Positions 1-9,233 are shown, counted from the stretch's first letter. The stretch is DNA of 64,000 nt from Billgrantia sulfidoxydans (GCF_017868775.1 NZ_CP053381.1:682001-746000), one strand, 5' to 3'. Notes: generated by a model not told the origin, from the sequence alone. Program-made: numbers and translations.

Positions 1-2
1 CC

Positions 3-1370
3 GACTCCTGGTGGCAGGCCAGGCAGGCCGCCGAGGCGCTCGATATCACCTTCACCGCCACTGACGCCGACGAGCTCTCCAGCGAGGCGATCGACACGAT
101 GCTGCGCGAGGCGCTGGAGCGGCCAGACGTGCCCGTCTCCACCCTGCGCGGCGAGGCGGAGGCGACGCTCGCGAGCGACGGCCGGGTCGTCGAGGCCGAA
201 TACTCGGTGCCGTTGCTCGCCCATGCGTGCATGGAGCCGATCAACTGCACCGCCGAATCCACCGAGGAGCGCACGGAGCTGTGGATCGGTACCCAGGGCC
301 AGGACGTCGTGCGCATGACGCTCGAGAACGCGCTGCAGGTGCCGGCCAACCAGTTCTTCATCAATACCACCTACCTGGGCGGCGGCTTCGGCCGCAAGAC
401 ACACGGTGAGATCGCCCTGCAGGCCGCGCTGGCCAGTCGTGCCGCTGGCGGCCGGCCGGTCAAGGTGCTGTGGGCGCGCGAGGACGACGTGCGGCAGGGC
501 CAGTACCGCCAGACGATGCGCTGCCGCTTCCGGGCGGTGCTGGACGAAGCCGGGGATATCGCCGGCATGCGCATTCGCGTTGCCGGGCCGCAGATGGGCC
601 GCGAGTACGGCATCGACCCGGAGCAGCGGGCGCGGGAAACGGGAAATCTCGCCAACTTCGATCCCTTCTCGCTCGGCGGGCTGTCGGACATGCACTACGT
701 CATCCCCAACTTTGTCGTGGAGCACGCCGTGGTCGACCTGCCGATCCCGCTCTGCCCCTGGCGTTCCATCGCCTACTCCTTCAACGGCTTCTTCCTGGAG
801 AGCTTCATGGACGAATGCGCGGCGGCCGCGGGCCTCGACCCACTGGCGTTTCGCCGCCGCCACTGCGAGGGGCAGGAGAGGATGCTCGCCGTCCTCGACC
901 GGGTGGCCGAGATGTCGCGCTGGAGCGAGCCGGCGCCCGAGGGCATGGCGCGCGGCCTGGCGGTGGTCGAGAGCTACGGCTCCTACGTTGCCCAGGTGGT
1001 CGAGACGCGGGCCGACGACGAGGGGTTCCAGGTGGCGCGGGTCCATGCGGCCATCGACTGCGGGCGCGCCATCAACCCCGGCCAGGTGGAGGCGCAGATA
1101 CAGGGTTCCGTCATCGATGCGCTCGGTGCGGCGCTGCGGCAGAAGGTCACGATCCGCGACGGCCGCGCCGAGCAGTCGAACTTCCACGACTACCCGCTGC
1201 TGCGTATCGGCGAGGCGCCGCCCGTGGCGGTGGGCATCGTCGAGATCGGCTCGCCGCTGGGCGGCGTCGGGGAGCCGGGCGTTCCCCCGCTCGCGCCGGC
1301 GCTGGCCAACGCGCTGTTCGCCGCCACGCAGCAGCGAATCCGCCACCTGCCGTTCGCCGACCACGCCTAG
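3..1370 (+). CDS. Molybdenum hydroxylase large subunit, C-terminal part (partial)
   Basis: The reading frame is open from the window edge, so the gene starts upstream. The visible residues match the molybdopterin-binding large subunit of the xanthine dehydrogenase / isoquinoline 1-oxidoreductase beta family. A Gly-rich GGGFGRK loop near window position 375 and the late GVGEPGVPP segment near 1265 are typical; in this family the loop and a Glu in GVGE lie at the molybdenum site. These enzymes hydroxylate aldehydes or N-heterocycles, using a separate 2Fe-2S small subunit that would lie upstream and is not visible. The next gene is an XdhC-type maturation factor, which supports the assignment. 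The substrate cannot be told from sequence. Confidence 0.88.
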   Translation, partial: DSWWQARQAAEALDITFTATDADELSSEAIDTMLREALERPDVPVSTLRGEAEATLASDGRVVEAEYSVPLLAHACMEPINCTAESTEERTELWIGTQGQDVVRMTLENALQVPANQFFINTTYLGGGFGRKTHGEIALQAALASRAAGGRPVKVLWAREDDVRQGQYRQTMRCRFRAVLDEAGDIAGMRIRVAGPQMGREYGIDPEQRARETGNLANFDPFSLGGLSDMHYVIPNFVVEHAVVDLPIPLCPWRSIAYSFNGFFLESFMDECAAAAGLDPLAFRRRHCEGQERMLAVLDRVAEMSRWSEPAPEGMARGLAVVESYGSYVAQVVETRADDEGFQVARVHAAIDCGRAINPGQVEAQIQGSVIDALGAALRQKVTIRDGRAEQSNFHDYPLLRIGEAPPVAVGIVEIGSPLGGVGEPGVPPLAPALANALFAATQQRIRHLPFADHA

Positions 1371-1403
1371 GTGAGGGCGAGATCAGACCTGTCGAGGCCC
1401 GCC

Positions 1404-2963
1404 ATGCAGTGGGAACATGCGTATCTGGAACATGCTCAGGACGTCCTTGGCCAATGGCTCGACTGGCGCCGGGCGGGGGAGGTCGCCCTCGTCATCGTGA
1501 CGGCGACGGAGGGCGGCGCCGTGCGCCTGCCAGGGGCGCTGCTGGCCGTATCGGCGGCAGGGGAGAGCTGCGGCTATCTCTCCGGCGGCTGCATCGACGC
1601 GGATGTGGTGCATCATGCCCAGGCATCTCTCCGCTCGGGGCGCATCGAACGGCTGCGATACGGCAGCGGCTCGCCTTTCATCGACCTGCCGCTGCCCTGC
1701 GGCGGTGCCATCGAGGTGTGGGTGCTTCCCGATCCCGATGTCGAGGTGCTGCGCGGGTGCCATGACCGGCTCGCCTCGCGTCAGCCGGCGACGCTCACGC
1801 TGGCGCCATCCGGCGCGCTGCGGCTGGGGCACTCGGCCGAGGCCCGCGCGCGCTCCTTCCGCTACACGCCCAAGCTCCGCCTGCGTATCGCCGGGCGTGG
1901 GGCCGACAGCCTGGCGCTTGCCCGCCTGGCGACGGCAAGCGGTATCGAGACCGAACTGCAACTGCGCGACGGCGCCGACGTCCAGGCTGCCCGGCGGCTG
2001 GGAATCGCCGGGGTCACGCCGCTGACGGTCCCCTCGGCGCTGCCGGCCCTGGGCGACGATCCCTGGACGGCCTTTCTGCTCGCCTTCCACGACGTCGACT
2101 GGGAGGAGGCCCTGCTTGGCCAGGCCCTCGGCGGCCCCGCCCTCTACCTCGGCGCCGTGGGCAGCAGGGCGACCCATGCCCGGCGCTGCGAGCGACTGCG
2201 TGCGGCCGGCGCCACCGAGCGGCAGATCGAACGCCTGCGTGGCCCCGTCGGCCTGCTCCCCTCCATGCGCGAGGCGTCGACGCTGGCCGTTTCCGTCCTC
2301 GCGGAGATCGTCGAGGCCTACCAGCGCAAGGTGCGGTGCCCCTTCGCCTCGACGGCACTGGTGCTGCTGGCCGCGGGGCAGTCCCATCGCTTCGCGGAGG
2401 GCGACAAGCTCCTGGCGCGGCTGCGCGGGCAGCGCCTCATCCAGCGTGCCGCCGCCGCACTCCAGAGCCATGCGCTTGCCGCCCGCATCGCGGTCGTCGG
2501 CCCCGATCAGGCCGCGCGGGCGGTGGAGCTGCGCGCCGCGGGCTGGAGCGTCGTGGTCAATGCGCACGCGGCGCAGGGCTTGTCGACCTCGCTGGCCGCC
2601 GGCATTCGTCAGGCCGGCCAGTCGCACGCCGTCGAGGCCGCCCTGGTCATGCTGGCCGACATGCCGAACGTGCCCGACGCCCATCTCGTCGACCTGCGCG
2701 ATGCCCTGACGCCGGAGCGCAGCGCGGTCATGTCATCAGCTGGAGCGGTGCATCTGCCGCCTGCTCTCTTCGATCGATCCGTCTTCGACGGCTTGACCGG
2801 CCTGGGGGGCGATGCCGGGGCCGGCCAGATATTCCGGTCGCTGGCGCATACGGCCACCGTGCCCATCCCCGCCGAGTGGGCGCTGGACATCGATACGCGT
2901 GAAGATCTGGCGCAGGCCCGGGGGGCGCGTGGGGATACCGTGAGCCGCGTTGCGAGCTGCTGA
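1404..2963 (+). CDS. XdhC/CoxI maturation factor fused to MocA-like molybdopterin nucleotidyltransferase
   Basis: About 519 residues with two domains. The N-terminal half is XdhC/CoxI: it has the TEGGAVRLPGA and GYLSGGCID signatures and, later, a Rossmann-type segment GAVGSRATHARR. The last 200 residues are a MobA-like nucleotidyltransferase opening with LLAAGQSHRFAEGDKLL, the nucleotide-binding loop of the MocA/MobA family. XdhC proteins carry and protect the molybdenum cofactor for xanthine dehydrogenase-type enzymes, and MocA adds CMP to it, so the fusion could finish and deliver the cofactor for the upstream enzyme. I chose ATG 1404 over GTG 1371 because GAGG lies 6 nt before it. The frame is open from the upstream stop codon, which suggests co-transcription. 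Confidence 0.87.
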   Translation: MQWEHAYLEHAQDVLGQWLDWRRAGEVALVIVTATEGGAVRLPGALLAVSAAGESCGYLSGGCIDADVVHHAQASLRSGRIERLRYGSGSPFIDLPLPCGGAIEVWVLPDPDVEVLRGCHDRLASRQPATLTLAPSGALRLGHSAEARARSFRYTPKLRLRIAGRGADSLALARLATASGIETELQLRDGADVQAARRLGIAGVTPLTVPSALPALGDDPWTAFLLAFHDVDWEEALLGQALGGPALYLGAVGSRATHARRCERLRAAGATERQIERLRGPVGLLPSMREASTLAVSVLAEIVEAYQRKVRCPFASTALVLLAAGQSHRFAEGDKLLARLRGQRLIQRAAAALQSHALAARIAVVGPDQAARAVELRAAGWSVVVNAHAAQGLSTSLAAGIRQAGQSHAVEAALVMLADMPNVPDAHLVDLRDALTPERSAVMSSAGAVHLPPALFDRSVFDGLTGLGGDAGAGQIFRSLAHTATVPIPAEWALDIDTREDLAQARGARGDTVSRVASC

Positions 2964-3012
2964 TGCCGCGGCAGGGGCCCGGCAGGGTCGCCAAGGCGAT
3001 GGCAGACACGAC

Positions 3013-3040
3013 AAGGCCCGCCGGAGCGGGCCTTGATTTT
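3013..3040 (+). terminator. Rho-independent terminator after the XdhC-MocA gene
   Basis: Perfect 9-bp stem AAGGCCCGC / GCGGGCCTT with a CGGA loop, followed by GATTTT on the plus strand. It sits between the convergent XdhC-MocA and cspA genes and could also end the cspA transcript from the other side, though the T tract there is poor. Confidence 0.85.
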
Positions 3041-3072
3041 CGAACCGTAGGGCTCTCTCGCGTGACAGTGGG

Positions 3073-3279
3073 TCAGGCGAGCTGTTTGATGTTGGAGGCC
3101 TGAAGGCCCTTCTTGCCCTGGGTCACGTCGAATTCGACGGTCTGACCTTCCTGCAGGGACTTGAAGCCGTCAGCCTTAATTTCGGAGAAGTGAGCGAATA
3201 CGTCGTCACCACCATCGGCCGGTGAAATGAAGCCGAAGCCTTTGGAATCGTTGAACCACTTGACTGTACCAGTCGTCAT
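3073..3279 (-). CDS. Cold-shock domain protein (CspA family)
   Basis: A 68-residue single cold-shock domain, the usual family length. RNP1 (KGFGFI, residues 13-18) and RNP2 (VFAHF, residues 27-31) are intact, so it should bind single-stranded RNA and DNA and act as an RNA chaperone in the cytoplasm. The start is fixed by AAAGGA 6 nt before ATG. About 290 bp separate it from the divergent mechanosensitive channel gene, leaving room for the long structured leader common in this family, but I cannot place the promoter. Which paralogue it is (A, C, D, E) cannot be decided from sequence alone. Confidence 0.95.
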   Translation of the reverse strand: MTTGTVKWFNDSKGFGFISPADGGDDVFAHFSEIKADGFKSLQEGQTVEFDVTQGKKGLQASNIKQLA

Positions 3280-3579
3280 AACTTTCCTTTCGCGCCGTAG
3301 CGCCTTGCTACATTCTTGGGGTTACCCCCGTTGGCTAGCAGGTTATTGGCTTACCCGCTGAACCCACCGTGTCATGCTCGAGCGGCTTGGGTCAAAGCCT
3401 TTCGCGTTTATTTTCGGTATCCGCCGCCGGTTCCCTCCCAAGCTGGACGAGGCGGCGTGCGCTGAGCTGTACTGCGATAACCCCGGGCAGGGCGGCCCGC
3501 GGGGAAGGAGGGGCCGGCGAGCCTGAACGGAGCTGTCGGAGGGAGGCGACAGCGGCATGGAACGAACAGGATGAGAAGT
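3280..3579. other. Divergent intergenic region between cspA-like and mscS-like genes
   Basis: About 300 bp with no credible ORF. It contains a short GGGG-TTA-CCCC hairpin at about 3319-3329, which would lie in the leader of the cspA-like mRNA. No clear -35/-10 pair is visible in either direction. Confidence 0.5.
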
Positions 3580-5298
3580 ATGAAAGCGAAAGGTTGTTGG
3601 CGTCTGTGGATCGTGCTGTTACTGGCGTTGCTCGTTTCCGGCCTGGGCATGGCGCAGGAGGAAGAGAGCGAGGAGAGGGAGCAGTGGTTCTCTGTCGATT
3701 CACTCAACGCCGGGCTGGGCGAGGTGCCCGAGGAGGCCAAGCGGCAGACGCCTCGCGAGGCGATCCGCAGTTTCCTGAAGCTTGCCGAGGAGAAGAACTT
3801 CACCGCCGCCGCCCACATGCTCAACCTCTCCGAGCTCGACGAGGCGGAGCAGGAGCGTCGCGGCCCCGAGCTGGCCAGGCAACTGGCCGAGGTGCTGCGG
3901 CGTGGCGAGTGGCTCAACGTATCCAACCTCTCCGGACGCCAGGATGCCGCCATCGAGGACCCCTCGGGCCAGCACCCCCGCACCGGCGAGCCGCGACGGG
4001 ACATCGAACTGGCCTCGCTCACGCTCGATGGCGAGGCCTACGACATTCGCCTGGGGCGGTACCGGCTGGACGACGAGGATCCGGTCTGGCTGGTGACACC
4101 GGACAGCGTCTCGACCATTCCCACGCTCTACGAGGCTTATGGCCCCTCGCTGCTGGAGGAGTACATCCCGGAGCGCTTCAAGACATCGCTCGGTTGGCTC
4201 GAGCTCTGGGAGTGGATCGCCATTCCGCTGTTTGTGTTGGCCATCGGCCTGGTGGGCTGGGGCGTGCACGGCCTGGTCGGGTGGCTGGCGCACTGGTTCC
4301 CCTCCGGCTGGCCGAGCATCTTCGCCAGCCGGATCGGCAGCCCCATGGCGCTGCTGGTCATGGCGTTCACGGCCCAGGCCCTGCTCGACTACGTGGTCTC
4401 GTTCACCGCCGTGGCGACCACCTTCATCCGCGTGCTGCTGACGATCCTGATCGCCTGGGGGGCAGGCACGATTGCGCTGCGCCTGGTGGATACCATCCTG
4501 CTCAAGGTGACGCGGCGCATCGTCGGCGAGATCGACGACACCAAGCCCAAGGACGAGCGCAAGCTGCTGACGACACTGTATGCGCTGCGCCGGGTCATCA
4601 TCCTGGTCACGGTGACCGCGGTTTCGGTCTACGTGCTGAGCCAGATCCAGCTCTTCGAGACCCTGGGCATGTCGCTGCTGGCCTCGGCCAGCGTGCTGGC
4701 GGTGCTGGTGGGTATCGCCGGGCAGGCGGTGCTGGGCAACATCCTCTCCTCGTTCCAGCTGTCGCTGGCCAAGCCCATCCGTATCGGCGACCTGGTGATG
4801 TTCGAAGGGCAGTGGTGCTATGTGGAAGGCATCTTCTACACCTTCATCCGGTTGAGGAGCTGGGATGAACGGCGCCTGATCGTGCCGGTGACCTACTTCG
4901 TCTCGAAACCCTTCGAGAACCTCTCGGTGAAGAGCGCCAAGATGTATCGGACGCTGGAGCTGGTCGTCCACCTGAGCGCCGACATCCAGCTCATTCGGGA
5001 GAAATTCATGGAATTCGCCAAGGAGGAGGACAACGTCGTCGAGCACCACAAGCTGTGCTGCTACGTGACGGGGCAGACCGAACGGGCCCAGACCGTCAGC
5101 TGCTACCTCATGGCCTCCGACCCCTTCGCCGGCTGGGTCGCGGAGATGCAGATCCGCGAGAAGCTGATGAATTTCATCCGCGACGAGCACCCCGAGTGGT
5201 GGCCGCGCGAGGTGGTGGTGCTGAGCCAGGCGGATATCGCCAAGGGGGAACGCAAGGACGCCCCGCCGCCCTCCGCATCAGGCAACGCCGGGAGGTGA
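3580..5298 (+). CDS. MscS-family mechanosensitive ion channel
   Basis: About 572 residues, longer than classic MscS. It opens with a signal-like hydrophobic segment (residues 6-25), then about 180 acidic residues likely in the periplasm, then several membrane helices between about 205 and 400. The conserved MscS core follows: a pore-lining helix rich in Ala and Gly (ASASVLAVLVGIAGQAVLGN), then the beta domain with KPIRIGDLV and RSWDERRLIVP. Such channels open on membrane tension and release solutes on hypo-osmotic shock, fitting a halophile. I prefer ATG 3580 to ATG 3571 because AGGA lies 8 nt upstream. The N-terminal domain is unlike E. coli MscS and of unknown role. Confidence 0.88.
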   Translation: MKAKGCWRLWIVLLLALLVSGLGMAQEEESEEREQWFSVDSLNAGLGEVPEEAKRQTPREAIRSFLKLAEEKNFTAAAHMLNLSELDEAEQERRGPELARQLAEVLRRGEWLNVSNLSGRQDAAIEDPSGQHPRTGEPRRDIELASLTLDGEAYDIRLGRYRLDDEDPVWLVTPDSVSTIPTLYEAYGPSLLEEYIPERFKTSLGWLELWEWIAIPLFVLAIGLVGWGVHGLVGWLAHWFPSGWPSIFASRIGSPMALLVMAFTAQALLDYVVSFTAVATTFIRVLLTILIAWGAGTIALRLVDTILLKVTRRIVGEIDDTKPKDERKLLTTLYALRRVIILVTVTAVSVYVLSQIQLFETLGMSLLASASVLAVLVGIAGQAVLGNILSSFQLSLAKPIRIGDLVMFEGQWCYVEGIFYTFIRLRSWDERRLIVPVTYFVSKPFENLSVKSAKMYRTLELVVHLSADIQLIREKFMEFAKEEDNVVEHHKLCCYVTGQTERAQTVSCYLMASDPFAGWVAEMQIREKLMNFIRDEHPEWWPREVVVLSQADIAKGERKDAPPPSASGNAGR

Positions 5299-5379
5299 TG
5301 GGTCAGGCGGATGGCTCCGGGTTCGTGCCCGGAGGTATCGTACGGTTCACGTCGACACACTTTGGTGGCAGTCAAGATA

Positions 5380-5400
5380 GGGCCCGGCATTGCCGGGCCC
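5380..5400. terminator. GC-rich hairpin between convergent genes
   Basis: Perfect stem GGGCCCGGC / GCCGGGCCC with a 3-nt loop, between the ends of the mscS-like gene and the minus-strand acidic-protein gene. No strong T tract follows on either strand, so it may be a bidirectional terminator or just a 3'-end stabiliser. Confidence 0.55.
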
Positions 5401-5423
5401 ATCGGAACCGCATTCATTTCCTA

Positions 5424-5804
5424 TCAGGTCTCATCCTCTTCTGTGTCTAGTGTGTCGGTATCGCTCGGGTCGGGTTCCTCGCCGCCCTGCGTGCCTTCAC
5501 CTCCGTCTACGCCTGGGGCGCCCGGGTCGCTGCTCACTTCGTCGGAGCGGTCACCGGCGCCTTCCGGCTCCATCTCGCCGTCTTTTTCCTTTTCCCACTC
5601 GGGCTTTTTCTCGGCATCGGTTCCAGCGGACCCGGAAGCGCCCATCGTGCCGGAGGCATCATCCGTCATGGTGGAGGTCCCGCTCTGCTCGCCAGCGGCA
5701 TCCGTTTCCTTGTCAGTACCGGCCGACCAGGCGAAGGGGCTGGCAACCAGGCCTATCGTCACTCCCAACACACCGATTCGCTTGAGGATATCGCGAGGTA
5801 ACAT
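5424..5804 (-). CDS. Secreted, highly acidic low-complexity protein
   Basis: About 126 residues. The start at 5804 is supported by AAGGAG 7 nt upstream and gives a textbook signal peptide (basic MLPRDILKR, hydrophobic core, AWSA cleavage near residue 28). The mature part is rich in Asp, Glu, Gly, Ser and Thr, with no Cys and almost no hydrophobic core, so it is probably disordered in the periplasm or outside the cell. I recognise no family. Strong acidity is common in exported proteins of halophiles. It ends toward the mscS-like gene. Function unknown. Confidence 0.7.
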   Translation of the reverse strand: MLPRDILKRIGVLGVTIGLVASPFAWSAGTDKETDAAGEQSGTSTMTDDASGTMGASGSAGTDAEKKPEWEKEKDGEMEPEGAGDRSDEVSSDPGAPGVDGGEGTQGGEEPDPSDTDTLDTEEDET

Positions 5805-5958
5805 GGCATGACTCCTTGGACATCGTGTCCTCATGCAAGCGGCCCCTGTCGTGGCGGCCGCTCTGCTCCTTGTGATGCCGTGGGCTTTGCATGGCAGCGC
5901 CACGGCCCCTTAAGCATAGTTCGATAGCGAGAGTTTTGGTGGGGTGGCTCCTGCAATT

Positions 5959-7002
5959 TCAGCGTCCCTGCGCACCGAGCTGCTGGCGGCGAAACTCGCC
6001 CTGGCGCTCGATCATCCAGCCGGGATATTCGGCCGGCAGTGCACTGACGCGGTCGAGCTCGGCGAGTTCGTCTGCGCTGAGCGTGACCTGCGCGGCGGCG
6101 ATGTTGTCGTCGAGCTGGTCGATGCGCTTGGCGCCGAGGATCACGCTGGTGACCGCCGGCTGGTGCAGCAGCCAGGCCAGCGCAATCTGGGCGACGCTGA
6201 CGCCCTTGGCCTCGGCGATGCCGCGCATGACGTCGACGCAGCCATGGGCGCGCGCCTCGTCCACCGGCGGGAAATCGAGGTTGACGCGGCGCCCCTCGCC
6301 ACTGGCCCGGTCGCCGCGGCCGTACTTGCCGCTGAGCAGGCCGCCGGCGAGCGGGCTCCACACCATCAGGCCGAGGCCCTCGCTCTCCAGCATCGGCACG
6401 ATCTCGCGCTCCAGGTCGCGTCCGGCCAGGGTGTAGTAGGCCTGCAGCGACTGGAAGCGGTTCAGCCCCTTGCGTTCGGCGATGCCGAGCGCCTTGACGA
6501 TCTGCCAGGCGGCCCAGTTGGAGACGCCGACATAACGCACGTGGCCGTGCTGGACCAGGGTATCCAGCGCGCACAGGGTCTCCTCGATGGGCGTGGCGGG
6601 GTCGAAGCCGTGCACCTGGTAGAGGTCGATGTGGTCGAGCTGCAGGCGCTTCAGGCTCGCCTTCACGCCCTCCATGATGTGGTAGCGCGACAGCCCCCTG
6701 GCATTGATGCCGGCGCCGGTCTCGCCGAATACCTTGGTGGCGACGACCACCTCGTCGCGGGGTATGCCGAGGTTCTTCAGCGCCTGGCCGGTGATGCGTT
6801 CCGAGAGCCCCTCGGAGTAGACGTCGGCGGTATCGATGAAGTTAATGCCGGCCTCCAGGGCGCGGGCGACCAGCCGCTCGGCGTCGCTCTGCTGGAGATT
6901 GCCGATCTTGCTCCAGAGTTCGCCCTCGCCGCCGAAGGTCATGGTGCCCAGGCAGAACTGGGAAACGAACAGGCCGGTGTTGCCGAGTTTGCGATATTGC
7001 AT
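5959..7002 (-). CDS. Aldo/keto reductase
   Basis: 347 residues, a normal length for this TIM-barrel family. The catalytic tetrad is visible as Asp57, Tyr62, Lys90 and His131, with the N-terminal MQYRKLGNTG and the NFIDTADVYSEG segments typical of AKR members close to YajO/Tas or plant potassium-channel beta-like enzymes. It should reduce aldehydes or ketones with NADPH in the cytoplasm. It stands alone: the acidic-protein gene downstream begins about 150 bp away, and 347 bp without a gene lie upstream. The substrate cannot be deduced. Confidence 0.92.
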   Translation of the reverse strand: MQYRKLGNTGLFVSQFCLGTMTFGGEGELWSKIGNLQQSDAERLVARALEAGINFIDTADVYSEGLSERITGQALKNLGIPRDEVVVATKVFGETGAGINARGLSRYHIMEGVKASLKRLQLDHIDLYQVHGFDPATPIEETLCALDTLVQHGHVRYVGVSNWAAWQIVKALGIAERKGLNRFQSLQAYYTLAGRDLEREIVPMLESEGLGLMVWSPLAGGLLSGKYGRGDRASGEGRRVNLDFPPVDEARAHGCVDVMRGIAEAKGVSVAQIALAWLLHQPAVTSVILGAKRIDQLDDNIAAAQVTLSADELAELDRVSALPAEYPGWMIERQGEFRRQQLGAQGR

Positions 7003-7349
7003 GGGGTACTCCTTTCCTCTTGCCGGGGTGTAGTGTGGCAGGTTTGCAGCGCCCTGCCGGGTCGATTCATCGTCCTGCCGAAGGGCTGCGGCACCGCTGC
7101 CGCTTGCGGTGGGCGGCGGTGTAGGATGAGACGATACGTCGGTCGTGAGCGGCCGTTCAGGAGCGCGCTATTCCGGTATTCGCCCTTCCCCCCAAGGAAA
7201 CGCACCGTGCTCAGCAACCCCAGGAGAAGATGGAGGCCCTGATGGGGCGCTCCACGCTGGCGCCCTCCGCCTGACCAGGTCTCCGATGGAGCCGGCGGAG
7301 GAAGCGCGTCGTGTGGCGTGACGGTGCGCCGCCGTCACGCCGTATCGCC
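7003..7349. other. Intergenic region without a recognisable gene
   Basis: No convincing ORF or gene remnant. It holds the upstream region of the aldo/keto reductase and, at 7315-7341, a hairpin GGCGTGACGG / CCGTCACGCC with a 7-nt loop just past the stop of the beta-propeller gene; the hairpin has no T tract. Confidence 0.5.
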
Positions 7350-7979
7350 TTACCGCGGGCGACGTACGACCCTTAGCTTGCCGCTCGCGCCACCGCCGCA
7401 GAAGAAGCGCTCGGCGCCATCCGACTCGAGCCCGGAGACGCCCATTCCCTGGGGCATCTCGAGCTGCTGCAGCACCTCGCCCGAATCAGGGTCGATTCGC
7501 CTCAGGTCGCTGCCGTCCTCCTCCCAGGTGCCATGCCAGAGTTCGCCGTCGACCCAGGTGACGCCGGTGACGAAGCGGTTGGATTCGATGGTGCGCAGAA
7601 TTGCCCCGCTGTCGGGATCGATCTGGTGGATCTTGCGGTCCCGATACTGGCCTAGCCAGAGCGAACCCTCGGCCCAGGCCAGCCCCGAGTTGCCCCCCGG
7701 CGGGGCGGGAATGGTGGAGAGGATGTGGCCGCTGGCAGGCTCGATCTTGAGGATGCGATCCTCGGCGACCTGGAACAGATGCCGGCCGTCGAAGGCCGTG
7801 CCGGCATCGGCGGCGGTCTCGATCGAGCGCTGCGGCTCGCCGGTATCGGGGTCGATGGCATTGAGTCTGTCGCCGGTAGCCAGCCAGACGTGCCGGCCGT
7901 CATAGGTGACGCCGTGGACGCTGTCCATGCCGGGGAAGGGGCCGAATTCCTCGAGGAGTTCTGCTGCTGAACGGTTCAT
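7350..7979 (-). CDS. Beta-propeller protein (YncE/Vgb-like repeats)
   Basis: 209 residues made of about five repeats in which a Trp-Leu strand is followed by an IDPDTGE or IDPDSGE turn (near residues 43, 82, 124, 167), the pattern of YncE-, Vgb- and glutaminyl-cyclase-like propellers. No signal peptide is seen, so it is probably cytoplasmic. The start has GAGGT 6 nt upstream. It lies 33 bp after the TPR/HTH regulator on the same strand and is likely co-transcribed with it. There are too few blades for a complete seven-bladed propeller, so it may dimerise or be a short form. Catalytic residues are not recognisable; function unknown. Confidence 0.7.
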   Translation of the reverse strand: MNRSAAELLEEFGPFPGMDSVHGVTYDGRHVWLATGDRLNAIDPDTGEPQRSIETAADAGTAFDGRHLFQVAEDRILKIEPASGHILSTIPAPPGGNSGLAWAEGSLWLGQYRDRKIHQIDPDSGAILRTIESNRFVTGVTWVDGELWHGTWEEDGSDLRRIDPDSGEVLQQLEMPQGMGVSGLESDGAERFFCGGGASGKLRVVRRPR

Positions 7980-8012
7980 GTCGTTGACCTCGTTGGTAGG
8001 GACCTCTTCAGC

Positions 8013-9233
8013 CTATGCGCCGGGCAGTGGGCCTGGGAGTAACAAGGTTGTCGTGAAACCCGGCACCGAAGGGGCGATCCAGCGCCGTGCCCTGCCGCGT
8101 CCGAAGGACTGCACCTTGCCCGCATCGGCGAGCGCTTCGAGCGCTCGCTGCGTGTTGCGTTGGCTGGCGCCGAGGGCCATGGCCAGGGCCGAGCTCGACC
8201 ATGGCTCGCCGTCGCTGAGCAGGGCCAGCACCTCGCCATGCTTGCCTTCGATGGGGCGCGCCAGCACTGCGACCTCCGACGCGGCTCCTGGCTCCAGCAG
8301 GTAGCCCCGGGGTGTCGCGCGCACTCCGGCCAGGGGGGCGAGGGCCGCGCGCAGCCGGCCGAGTTCGACCCGCAGCCGGATCCGGTGCGAGTCGTCGGCG
8401 AAGCGGGTGCGAAACGCCCGGGCGATGAGCGCATCCCGCGATACGTCTGCGGGCCAGGCTTCGCCCAGCAAGCGGGCCAGGGCGAACAGCACCGGGCGCG
8501 TGGCGAGCGAGACCACGGCATCGCCATCGCGAACGGCATGACGGCAGGCATCGATGACGAGCGCCTTGGATTGCAGTAGCGCCTCGACCTCATGCAGCTG
8601 CAGCAGGTGCTCCTGGCCATGGCTCACCAGGCGTGCGGCGGGGGCATTCAGGGCAAGGCAGGCGCTCTCCACTTCCGCCAGCAGCGCGGGGACGCCGGCG
8701 AGGCGTGCGCTCCGTTCGGCTCGCTCCAGCGCGGCGCGTGCTGTCTCGGTGTGCAGCCGGCGCAGGGCGATGCCCGCCACGGTCAGCGCGTGAACGGCGC
8801 CCAGGGCCGGAGGAAGAGCGGAGGGCTCGAGCTGGGCCAGGGCATGCTCCGCCTGGCCCAGGCGGCCGAGCAGGAGCAGGCGGCGGGCCACGAGGGACCG
8901 CGCGTGGGCGGCGTTCGTCAGGTCGCCGTGCGCCTCGAGCGTGGCCCGCGCCGAGTCGAGCCGCTTCGTGGGCCAGCCCAGGTCGCGCGACGCCAGGGCA
9001 ATCTCGGCCTCGGCGACGATGCACCGCGCACGAGCCGTCTCTTCCCTGGCACCGAAGGCGCGTGAGGCACGCTGCAACAGCAGCCTGGCTCGCGTGAAAT
9101 CGCCAAGCTGGGCCATCGCGATCCCCCGCAGCGCCAGCGCCGGCGCATCGTCACGCAGGGCGACCCGGTTCAAGGCCCCGAGAGGATCGCCCGCCGAGAG
9201 TGCACGGCCCGCGGCCGTGATCAGCGCATCCAT
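8013..9233 (-). CDS. TPR-like repeat protein with two winged-helix regions, probable transcriptional regulator
   Basis: 406 residues. Residues 1-200 are Ala- and Leu-rich helical hairpins of TPR type, including DFTRARLLLQRASRAF and LGRLGQAEHALAQLEP. The middle (about 240-320) resembles an OmpR-like winged-helix domain (RVELGRLRAAL then GYLLEP). The C-terminus (about 340-385) looks like a second helix-turn-helix ending in a basic GRGRARRW wing. The layout suggests a cytoplasmic regulator whose TPR part binds a protein or ligand. The 33-bp gap to the beta-propeller gene suggests one operon. I do not recognise a named family. Confidence 0.68.
   Translation of the reverse strand: MDALITAAGRALSAGDPLGALNRVALRDDAPALALRGIAMAQLGDFTRARLLLQRASRAFGAREETARARCIVAEAEIALASRDLGWPTKRLDSARATLEAHGDLTNAAHARSLVARRLLLLGRLGQAEHALAQLEPSALPPALGAVHALTVAGIALRRLHTETARAALERAERSARLAGVPALLAEVESACLALNAPAARLVSHGQEHLLQLHEVEALLQSKALVIDACRHAVRDGDAVVSLATRPVLFALARLLGEAWPADVSRDALIARAFRTRFADDSHRIRLRVELGRLRAALAPLAGVRATPRGYLLEPGAASEVAVLARPIEGKHGEVLALLSDGEPWSSSALAMALGASQRNTQRALEALADAGKVQSFGRGRARRWIAPSVPGFTTTLLLPGPLPGA

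Noticed and set aside
5944..7242. 432-codon plus-strand ORF opposite the aldo/keto reductase
   Set aside because: Shadow frame; the minus strand encodes a complete reductase with all catalytic residues.
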